From assembly GCA_944381495.1 (NCBI GenBank), contig CALWLJ010000001.1:62001-126000 (forward strand): a DNA stretch of 64,000 nt. The letters are read 5' to 3'. The notes below the pieces were generated by a model that had not been told where the DNA came from, made no database searches, and saw nothing but the letters and a program-made list of their open reading frames with translations. The stretch comes from an uncultured Mediterraneibacter sp. (lineage in GTDB: Bacteria; Bacillota; Clostridia; Lachnospirales; Lachnospiraceae). Below, one piece after another: positions 25,832 through 34,200 of the stretch (position 1 is its first letter; every line of letters starts with the position of its first letter). Both the position numbers and the translations under genes were made by a program.

Positions 25832-27517
25832 ATGACACAGACAGATGGCAGACCGGACGATATCCTGTATCAGAAGATCATCGACGGATATCTGGAGACA
25901 GAGTCCATACAGCGCACCGCCAAAGAGCTTCATGTTTCAGAAGTGAAGGTCAGGCGCGTCCTGATCACTGAGAAAATATGGTCCAGCCGCACCAGCCTTG
26001 CAGTGCAGCATTATCATGAACAGGGAATGACAGCCGCCCGGATCGCATCTGTCTTAAACACTACAGAGAAGGCGGTGCAGCAGTATCTGCCCTACACCAG
26101 AGGAATCTACAACAAGGAGCAGCGCTCCGCCAATGCAGTGAATTCGGAAGAGTACAGGAGAAGGATACGAATTGTCCGGGAGAAGACGCTGAAGAAGTCG
26201 ATTTCCATTGCAAAAGAGGAAGGATGGGAAGAAATGAGCGGGATGAGCGGGAAGGAAGATATGGAGAGGAAAGGTACAGAGATGGGTGGAACAGCGATAG
26301 AAGGAGCAGCGATAGAGGGCAAGGAGAAGGAAAGCCAATGTCCTGTTGGAGTAATGCGTCTGCATCTGGAGTTGATCAGCCACGACCAGCTGGAGCTGAA
26401 TGAAAATGATGAAGGTAATGAAAGGAAGGAAAGTGCTGCTATGAAGCAGTACAGGCTCATGAAAGAGGAAGAAGAACAGCGGGTACTGCACACTTATGGC
26501 CGGGTGAAATATGGAGACAGGATCACAAGGGATATTGCGGTTCCGGAAGATATGCCTCTATATGCCATTCATTATATGATACAGCGGGCATTCGGCTGGG
26601 AGAACTCGCATCTTCACAGCTTCAGACTTCCGGAGGCGGTATTTTCGGGGCTTACGGAGAACAGTGCTCAGAACTGGCTTGATCTGGTGGGAGTGCTGTT
26701 CCGGTCGCCGCTGATGGGAGAAGAGGATCTGTTCTGGGCGGATGATTATGAGAAGGGAAGTTTCCGGAACTGGCTGAAGAGGAAGTATACCGGTCCATAT
26801 CTGTCACTGAATCACGGTGAAGGGATTGTCCAGTGCAGGCAGGATGCTTGCGTGATTCTGAATGAATTCCCGGCGGTCCGGACTGAATCGCCGGCGGACA
26901 TATTCGCTTATTATGAGCAGGATCCCAAGCAGCTTCTTGAGAGGCTGAGCATCGGAGATCTGCTTGCTGGAAAAGCGGAAAAGAATGGAGCGGTGATTTC
27001 AGATACTTACGGTAAATTCATGACAAGAGAGAGGAAAGCAGATATCGAGAGTATACTGGAGAGCGGTCTGGATGAACCGGATGTGCAGCCTTGGATCTCC
27101 TGTTGTACAGACACACTGCTTTATGAATATGACTATGGAGACGGATGGCTTGTACGGATCACGGCTCCCGGAAGCTGTGCGGATCTGGTGGAACAGGGAA
27201 GGATAACGGTGCAGGAGCTGGATCGTGCATTTTCAATAGTGGAGGAGACATACTGCCCGGTATGTCTGGCTGCGGACGGCCTGCCGGTGCTGGATGATGT
27301 AGGCGGAATCGACGGTTATATCAGGTTTCTGAGGGGCATAAATAAAGAGAAGGAGACGTTATTCTGGAATGAGAAGGGGATAGCGGAGGGCTGGTCACAG
27401 GAGGAATATCTGGATGCAATTCCGGATAACTGGGACTACGACCAGGAAGGTACCCGGGAGTGGGCGCGCAGTCTGGGGTGGACCGGGCGCATGAGCAGAC
27501 CGGAGAAACTGCTTTGA
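25832..27517 (+). CDS. Plasmid pRiA4b ORF-3-like (IS1096 TnpR-like) protein
   Basis: A 561-residue protein. The N-terminal 110 residues are helix-turn-helix-like (TAKELHVSEVKVRRVLITEK and ARIASVLNTTEKAVQQYL). A low-complexity Gly/Met/Glu stretch follows at about 130-170, then a PRiA4_ORF3-type domain with AIHYMIQRAFGWENSHLHSF near 245-264 and YEYDYGDGWLVRI near 430-442. The family is often found as a passenger of mobile elements, but has no settled biochemical role. AAAGGAGG precedes the ATG. Confidence 0.82.
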   Translation: MTQTDGRPDDILYQKIIDGYLETESIQRTAKELHVSEVKVRRVLITEKIWSSRTSLAVQHYHEQGMTAARIASVLNTTEKAVQQYLPYTRGIYNKEQRSANAVNSEEYRRRIRIVREKTLKKSISIAKEEGWEEMSGMSGKEDMERKGTEMGGTAIEGAAIEGKEKESQCPVGVMRLHLELISHDQLELNENDEGNERKESAAMKQYRLMKEEEEQRVLHTYGRVKYGDRITRDIAVPEDMPLYAIHYMIQRAFGWENSHLHSFRLPEAVFSGLTENSAQNWLDLVGVLFRSPLMGEEDLFWADDYEKGSFRNWLKRKYTGPYLSLNHGEGIVQCRQDACVILNEFPAVRTESPADIFAYYEQDPKQLLERLSIGDLLAGKAEKNGAVISDTYGKFMTRERKADIESILESGLDEPDVQPWISCCTDTLLYEYDYGDGWLVRITAPGSCADLVEQGRITVQELDRAFSIVEETYCPVCLAADGLPVLDDVGGIDGYIRFLRGINKEKETLFWNEKGIAEGWSQEEYLDAIPDNWDYDQEGTREWARSLGWTGRMSRPEKLL

Positions 27518-27666
27518 TCAGAAGCTCCTTGTCCGGAGAGAAAAATGGTGATAGAATATAACGGATAAAATGGGGATTGACGCCTGCTCTGTGCAGCGGG
27601 CAGCAGATCAGAAAGGAGTACCGGGAAGACCTGGGCAGTCACTGAGGCTTTCCGGCAGGGAAAGAG

Positions 27667-29289
27667 ATGAATAGTTTATTGATTCTGGGAGCAGGCGGCT
27701 TCGGACATATGATACAGGAGACGGCCCGCCTGCTTGGATATGAAGATGTGGTGTTTCTCGACGACGCAGTGAAGGAGCCGGACGTGGTCGGGAAATGCTG
27801 TGATTACGAAGACTTCAGGGAAAAGTACGACACAGCGGTGGCGGCTCTGGGAGATAACAACATGCGGCTCTACTGGACGGAGAAGCTGATAGAGGCGGGA
27901 TACCAGGTGCCGGCCATCATCCATCCGTCGGCAGTGGTAAGTCCCAGCGCAGTTATCGGCAACGGAACATTTGTCATGCAGAGAGCAGTGGTGAATACTC
28001 ATACTGTGATCGAGCACGGCGTTCTCGTCAACAGCGGTGCTGTAGTGGATCACGATTCTCATGTGGCCCGCGGCGCACATATCGGACTGGGCAGTGTGGT
28101 GAAGGCCAACTGTAACATATCCCCAAAGCAAAAGGTAGAGGCCGGAGAGGTTATATTTTCTACCAGAAGGAAGATCGACGGTGTCAATGACCGGAACCTG
28201 GAGGACGCCATCTATGCGTTTGGTTTCGGCCCGAGATGCAGCTATGTGAAGCCCTTCGGCGCCGGGCATATCAATGAGACATATGCGGTCTACATGCCCG
28301 GGGAGGAGGGAGACGAGCTCTCCTACGTCCTGCAGCGGGTGAACAGCAATGTGTTCCGTGATCCTGCCGGTGTGATGGACAATATTTTCGGAGTGACAGA
28401 GTATCTGCGAAATGTGATCCGCCGGGAGGGCGGAGACCCGGACCGGGGAACTCTCTCCTATATCAAGACAAAGAGCGGCAGCAATTACTTCGAGGATGGC
28501 GAGGGAGAGCCGTGGCGGTGCTATAACTTTATCCCGGACTCGGAGTGCTATCAGATCGTGGAGGATCCGGAGCAGTTCTATCAGTCGGGCAGCAGCTTTG
28601 GACATTTCCTGAAGCAGCTCAGTGATTATCCGGCAGACAAGCTGAACGAAACGATTCCGGACTTTCACAACACAGTGAAACGATTCGGGGCATTCCAGGT
28701 GGCGCTGAAGCGGGATCTGAAGAACCGGGCTGCCTCCTGCCGGCCGGAGATCGACTTCGTGCTTGCCAGGGAGAAGGACTGCGGCGTGCTGGTAGAGCAG
28801 CAGGAAAATGGAAACCTGCCCCTGCGGGTTACCCATAATGACACGAAGCTGAATAACATCCTTTTCGACGGAAAGACCGGGAAAGGACTGTGCATCATCG
28901 ATCTGGATACTATTATGCCGGGGCTTGCGGCAAATGACTTCGGTGATTCCATCCGGTTCGGCGCGGCCACAGCTGAGGAAGATGAGCGGGATCTGGACAA
29001 GATGCATTTCGACATCTCCCTCTATGAGCTGTATGTGAAAGGCTATCTGGAGGAGACGAAGGACGTGCTGACAGAGGCGGAGATCGACAGCCTGCCCTGG
29101 GGCGCAAGGCTGATGACGCTGGAGTGCGGGATCCGTTTCCTGACCGACTATCTCCAGGGAGACACCTATTTCAAGACCGAGTATCCGGAACATAACCTTG
29201 TCCGGGCAAGGACTCAGTTCCGGCTGGTCGATGAGATGGAGCAGCAGTTCGGTCGGATGCAGGAGATCATCAGGAAATATGCCGGTTAG
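27667..29289 (+). CDS. Fusion of a PglD/NeuD-like acyltransferase and a NahK-like sugar kinase
   Basis: A 540-residue two-domain protein. Residues 1-180 are a NeuD/PglD-type hexapeptide acyltransferase: Rossmann-like LLILGAGGFGHMIQE, then left-handed helix repeats (HPSAVVSPSAVIGNGTFVMQ) with a candidate catalytic His in VVDHDSHV. Residues 190-540 are an aminoglycoside-phosphotransferase-fold kinase most like N-acetylhexosamine 1-kinase: FGAGHINETYAV, VLQRVNSNVF, catalytic loop LRVTHNDTKLNNILFD (about 391-406) and metal-binding IIDLDTIMPG (about 417-426). It would combine acetyl transfer and hexosamine phosphorylation in one chain. The VanZ gene overlaps its end. Confidence 0.85.
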   Translation: MNSLLILGAGGFGHMIQETARLLGYEDVVFLDDAVKEPDVVGKCCDYEDFREKYDTAVAALGDNNMRLYWTEKLIEAGYQVPAIIHPSAVVSPSAVIGNGTFVMQRAVVNTHTVIEHGVLVNSGAVVDHDSHVARGAHIGLGSVVKANCNISPKQKVEAGEVIFSTRRKIDGVNDRNLEDAIYAFGFGPRCSYVKPFGAGHINETYAVYMPGEEGDELSYVLQRVNSNVFRDPAGVMDNIFGVTEYLRNVIRREGGDPDRGTLSYIKTKSGSNYFEDGEGEPWRCYNFIPDSECYQIVEDPEQFYQSGSSFGHFLKQLSDYPADKLNETIPDFHNTVKRFGAFQVALKRDLKNRAASCRPEIDFVLAREKDCGVLVEQQENGNLPLRVTHNDTKLNNILFDGKTGKGLCIIDLDTIMPGLAANDFGDSIRFGAATAEEDERDLDKMHFDISLYELYVKGYLEETKDVLTEAEIDSLPWGARLMTLECGIRFLTDYLQGDTYFKTEYPEHNLVRARTQFRLVDEMEQQFGRMQEIIRKYAG

Positions 29290-29839
29290 TTTTATATCCG
29301 ATGCATTTCATTTCCTGTGGATGTATATCAGACAGTATTATGGCCTGATGATCTTCCTTGCCGCATTCGTTGTCTGCTATATCCTGCTGATGCACCGGCT
29401 GAACAGCCCGCTCTTCAATAAGCTGAGGGAGCCGACGGCTCTGCTGGGCTTTGGGATCGAGATAGTGACGATTGTATATTTTACCCTTATGTTCCGGGAC
29501 AGCTCTTCGGCCCATTCTTATGAGCTGGAGCTGTTCTGGTCCTATAAGGAGTGGATCATCCATCATAATGCAGCTCTGGGGATGGAGATCCTGAACAATA
29601 TACTGCTGTTCTTCCCTCTGGGATTCATCATGACTGATGCTTTCAGGAAATGCCCTCTTAGGATCGTCTGCCTGGTATCCCTGATCCTGAGCGGCGCGGT
29701 GGAGTGCTGTCAGCTGATCTTCCGGCTGGGGCTCTTCGAATTCGACGACATCCTGAACAATGTGCTGGGGGCTGTTCTGGGCTGGTGCGTATTCCATCTG
29801 CTGAAGAATCTCCGCAGCCGGAAGCGGAGGAGAAAATGA
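29279..29839 (+). CDS. VanZ family membrane protein
   Basis: A 186-residue integral membrane protein with about five helices. The VanZ pattern is clear: GMEILNNILLFFPLGFIM followed by SGAVECCQLIFRLGLFEFDD and NNVLGAVLGW. ATG 29279 is chosen because it lies nine bases after GGAG and overlaps the kinase stop by 11 bases; a longer frame from 29198 would add 27 non-homologous residues. VanZ relatives are linked to teicoplanin resistance and cell-envelope functions; the role here is unknown. Confidence 0.88.
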   Translation: MPVSFISDAFHFLWMYIRQYYGLMIFLAAFVVCYILLMHRLNSPLFNKLREPTALLGFGIEIVTIVYFTLMFRDSSSAHSYELELFWSYKEWIIHHNAALGMEILNNILLFFPLGFIMTDAFRKCPLRIVCLVSLILSGAVECCQLIFRLGLFEFDDILNNVLGAVLGWCVFHLLKNLRSRKRRRK

Positions 29840-30852
29840 CTGGGGAAAATAAAATGAGTAATAAAAAACAAAAGAGAGATCACAGACTGGATAATATACG
29901 TGCTATTGCAATTATCTTGATTGTTCTGGGGCACAGTATTATTATATATTCTTCTTCCTGGAATTTATATCAGACGTCTGTATCAGTCCCTTTACTTGAC
30001 GTCTTGAAGGATATTATTAATGTTATGCAGCTGCCTATATTCTTTGCATTATCGGGATATTTTTTCACCTATACACTGAAGAAGAAAAATATAGCAACGA
30101 TAATAAGAGATAAAATTAAAAGACTATTAATACCGTTTCTGGCATTTGGATTATTGTGGCTTTTCCCTGTCCGCATGTTACTTGATTATCCGGGATATGA
30201 AAATGTAGGATTAGTGAATATTATAATTAATAAGATTTTGTTTGGATCAGACAATGGACATCTGTGGTATCTGCCGACATTATTTCTTATCTTTATTGTA
30301 TATGCTTTTCTCATGTTTTTCGAAAGAAAATGTATCGGTGAACAGGCAGCTTACTATTGTAATTTTTTTGCAGGCATCTGTTTATATTTTCTGCAGATGA
30401 ATTTTACGATTCCGTCATATGCCGGATTCTTTTGCAGGCACTTTATTTGGTTTAGTCTAGGATTGATAATCTGTAACTGTAATGCACATCTGGTAAGTTT
30501 AAAAGGATATGTCAAGTTTGCATTTATCATAACTGACGTATTTTGTATTGCGTTTTACATTTTCAGCAGAAATAATCTTGCTCTCTTTATATCAAGCATA
30601 CTATCTGTTGTGATTATATTCTCATTAAGACTGAATTTTAAAAACAGATTAATTGATTTAATATCGGACAATAGTTATGGATTGTATTTATTTCATTCAC
30701 CGCTTATTTATATAACATATACATATTTTGCAGAGTCATCACCGGTATTTGTAGTTTTTATGAACTTCTTCCTCTTTGGCGGGCTTAGTCTGTTATTTGC
30801 CTGTTTGCTGAGGAAATCCAGGTTTGCATTTTTAATGGGAGAATTTAGTTGA
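29836..30852 (+). CDS. Acyltransferase 3 family membrane protein
   Basis: A 338-residue protein with about ten membrane helices. The family start is visible as RDHRLDNIRAIAIILIVLGH, containing the R and H residues needed for acyl transfer, then FFALSGYFFTYTLKKKN and DNSYGLYLFHSPLIY. It would O-acylate a surface glycan. ATG 29836 overlaps the VanZ stop (ATGA-type coupling) and has GGAGG five bases upstream; ATG 29854 is an alternative. The gene is more AT-rich than its upstream neighbours. Confidence 0.9.
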   Translation: MTGENKMSNKKQKRDHRLDNIRAIAIILIVLGHSIIIYSSSWNLYQTSVSVPLLDVLKDIINVMQLPIFFALSGYFFTYTLKKKNIATIIRDKIKRLLIPFLAFGLLWLFPVRMLLDYPGYENVGLVNIIINKILFGSDNGHLWYLPTLFLIFIVYAFLMFFERKCIGEQAAYYCNFFAGICLYFLQMNFTIPSYAGFFCRHFIWFSLGLIICNCNAHLVSLKGYVKFAFIITDVFCIAFYIFSRNNLALFISSILSVVIIFSLRLNFKNRLIDLISDNSYGLYLFHSPLIYITYTYFAESSPVFVVFMNFFLFGGLSLLFACLLRKSRFAFLMGEFS

Positions 30853-30917
30853 TTTATAATTCTTGTTCATTTGTCCTCAGATATCCGCCATAAAGCTGTA
30901 TTTATAGTTCTTCGGTA

Positions 30918-30966
30918 AGCAGGTTCCTGTTTGTATAAAGTACAGACAGGAACCTGCTGTTTTTGA
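30918..30966 (+). terminator. Rho-independent terminator of the acyltransferase operon
   Basis: A perfect 13-bp stem (AGCAGGTTCCTGT at 30918-30930 pairs with 30946-30958), followed by GTTTTTT. This 340-base gap otherwise holds the promoter and leader of the surface-protein gene. Confidence 0.85.
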
Positions 30967-31014
30967 GGAAATTGCTTTCTTTTGTTAATATATTGCCAGA
31001 AAATAGTAAATCTG

Positions 31015-31043
31015 TTGAAAAAGAAATGGAAGAGTGCTATGCT
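31015..31043 (+). promoter_or_regulatory. Promoter of the LRR surface-protein gene
   Basis: TTGAAA at 31015-31020, a 17-base spacer and TATGCT at 31038-31043. A leader of about 170 bases follows. Confidence 0.55.
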
Positions 31044-31068
31044 TGCGTTATTAAAAATTAACAAAAAT

Positions 31069-31106
31069 ATTATCAATTAAAAAATATAATCGACGAAATT
31101 GATAAT
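31069..31106 (+). promoter_or_regulatory. 10-bp inverted repeat in the LRR gene leader
   Basis: ATTATCAATT at 31069-31078 and AATTGATAAT at 31097-31106 are perfect inverted repeats, just before an orphan AAGGAGG at 31112-31118. No convincing ORF follows that Shine-Dalgarno directly. It could be an operator or an RNA stem. Confidence 0.45.
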
Positions 31107-31185
31107 ATAAAAAGGAGGAAATCGGGGAAAGGTTGTCGGTTATAACTAAACGTGAAATTACAAGATTTTACTGTTAGGAAAGGGA

Positions 31186-31208
31186 TCCCGTACGTTGGGG
31201 ATACGGGA
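31186..31208 (+). promoter_or_regulatory. Hairpin before the LRR gene start
   Basis: TCCCGTA at 31186-31192 pairs with TACGGGA at 31202-31208, ending just before the AAGG used for the ATG at 31222. The TTG at 31195 lies in the loop. It may modulate translation initiation. Confidence 0.4.
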
Positions 31209-31221
31209 CAAGGAAAAAAAT

Positions 31222-34200
31222 ATGAAAAGGAAATTTTTAAAGCAAGCACTTGGACTGGTGATCTGTCTGTCTATGGTTTGCCCGCAGGTAATGGTATCGG
31301 CGGCTCCGTTGCAGGAAATGAATGTGAAGACTATACAGGCTGAAGTGCAGAGTACATCAGATGACGGAAATGAACAGGTGACAAAAGTAGCTGAAGGACT
31401 TGTAACTGCTTTAATTGATGGCAAAGCAGCAGAAGGCGAGAGTTTCCAGGCAGCTGTAGAAGCAGCAGGTATCAATGCGGCGGATGTGGAAACGATTGAA
31501 TTCCAGTCTGGTAATGTTACATCAGAAGACCTTGCTTATATTAAGGAAAACTGCGAGGCGCTTGAAACATTCAAACTTAACTTGACAGAGGAACTGACCT
31601 TTGACGCGGGAGCTACTGTATTACCTTCTCGTGCATTCGAGGATATGGAGAGTCTTGAGACAGTTGAACTTGGCGGATTTACAGAACTTGGATCATATTC
31701 TTTTGAAGAAACAAAATCTCTTGCAAATGTATCTATACCAGATGTAGTGAAGGTAGGACCATATGCTTTCATGCAGTCTCCTAGCGATGCTAGCACAGGC
31801 AAGGGAGTGGCTCTTAAGAGCATTGATCTGCCAAATGTAGAGACAATTTCGAATTACGCATTTTCAAATTGCCATGAATTGACAGAAGTTAATATGCCGA
31901 AGGTAGAGAAGATAGACTCAAGAGCCTTTGACGGCAAGAAATTAACGGAGATACATCTTCCTGCAACGATTAAAGAATTAGCAAAAGAAGCCTTCTATTG
32001 TAAAAATGGCACCCAAAAGAAAGAGATTCATGTGACGATAGATAGCATGACTCCGCCACAAATTACTAAATATGCAACACCGTTTACAGGAGCTACACCG
32101 GAATCTACTCTGACGGTTCCAGAAGAAGCATTGGACGCATATATGGCGGATACAAAGTGGTATGATGCAGAAGACCATACCTGGGCAGGCCTGAAGCTGC
32201 CGGAGCAGCAGACTGTTGTAACAGCGAATATCAATGGAACATCATACAATGGCGCGTCACTGGAAAAGGCTGTGGAGAAAGCAGGACTTACTGCCGAGGA
32301 AGTGACATCACTTACCATTGAATCCGGTAAAGTTACTCAGGATGATCTGGCTTATATTACAACGTTAGATACGCTGGAAGATTTCACGATGAATCTGGAC
32401 GGTGACCTGACTCTGATCGGAAAAGATGGCAATGCTACAACCGTACTCAGTGAGGACACAGCTGTGCTTGAATTTGCTGACGCAAAGAGCGGATCCAGTA
32501 AGGGCAGCCTGAGGAACCTGACTCTTGGCGGTATTACAGAGGTTCAGAATGGCGGTCTGGAATCTGATTCCGTAGAAGTCATCAATATGCCTGATGTCGT
32601 GACGGTAGGAAAGAGTGCATTTTCTGGAATGGGATGGCTGGAAGAAGTGGATCTGAGCAGTGCCAAAGAGATTGGTGAGAGTGCTTTCTTTAATTGTACA
32701 AGACTGACAACCCTGACGATGGAGAAGGTTGAGATTCTGAAGAAAGGTGCGTTTAAGTATACGAACTCACTGAAGAAAGTGACATTCCCGGCAACATTGA
32801 AGACAATTGAAAATATTGAGTTTGGTGTAGTAAGCCAGGGAAATAAAAATGGTACAAAGATCACAATGCTTGGTTCCACACCTCCGATAGTAGCGTCAGG
32901 CGCATTTAAGGGTGTAGCAAGCAGCGGTGGAACACAGTCCACTGTAACAGTCCCGGCAGGAGCACTTCAGACTTATGTCAACGATGTTAATGAAAAAGCA
33001 GATGTAACCGGCGTTCTTAAGATTAAAGATACGATCTGGAATAACCTGTATCTGAAAGAAGAAGGAAGCTATCGGATCGACTATGATACGGGAAACAGCT
33101 GGGAAACACAGTATGCATTTGTAAAGGCAGGAGCTGCTCTGACAGAGAAACAGATTCCTACAGCAAATGCAGAAGAAGGCTATGAATTTGCCGGCTGGAA
33201 TACAAAGAAAGACGGCTCCGGCGATTGGATAACAACTGAGACAGCTATTACAAAAGACAATATCAAAGTTTATCCGGTATTCGAAGAAGCGGTTGTTAAT
33301 GTAACCGCGGAAATTAACGGCCAGTCTGTTGGCGGCGAAACGCTGGAAGAAGCTATCACGGCATCTGGAATCGATGCAGGGGATGTGACGTCTATCAAGT
33401 TTGTATCCGGCAATGTGACAAAAGATGATCTTACATATATCAGAGATAACTGTGATGATCTTGAATCACTGGTACTGAATCTGACAGACGGACTGACCTA
33501 TGATAATGGCTCTACCGTACTGCCGATGAAAGCATTTACTAAGATGAGATATCTTAAGAATGTGGAACTGGGCGGATTTACTGAGATTGGTTCGAGGGCA
33601 TTCCAGAATTCCGGAATTGAGACGATCTCCATCCCGGATGTGACGGTCATTAACAGCCAGGCATTCCAGGAATGTACAGCGCTTGAAAGCGTTGATATGC
33701 CAAAGGTTGAGACAATCGGTTCCAGCGCATTCTACTGGACAGACAGTTTGAAGGAAGTAACGCTGCCTGCAAGCATTACAAGTCTGAATGGCTGTGGATT
33801 TGGCGCTACGAAGAATGGTTCCATGGACAACTTCCACCTGATTATGGAGAAGACGACGCCTCCGGAAACCAAAGGAAGAGTTATTGAAGGAGAAGGAACG
33901 GTTACAGTTCCGGCGGGAAGCCTGTCTGCATACCTTGACGAGACAGATTTCAACAAGTACTTTACATCCGAAGGAGATGTCCAGTGGGCAGGACTTTACG
34001 TAGAAGATCCGTCTTACAGCATGGTTACATTCCACGGAACAAATGCAGGCCAGACTGCTTATGCATATGTGGCAAACGACACAGCAATTACAGAGGCTCA
34101 GATGCCGGCATTTACACAGGATGGTTACGTATTGGCAGGATGGAATACAAGCAAGGACGGCTCTGGTGAAGCGCTGAATGTGGGCGATACACTGGATGGC

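Noticed and set aside
27676-29193. A 505-codon open frame on the minus strand opposite the acyltransferase-kinase fusion
   Set aside because: The plus-strand frame carries complete motifs of two enzyme families; the minus frame has no recognisable motif, and no good start signals. It is a codon-usage shadow.
31152-31343. A 63-codon ORF at the start of the LRR gene in another frame
   Set aside because: It overlaps the signal-peptide coding region of the large gene and has no similarity to a known leader peptide.
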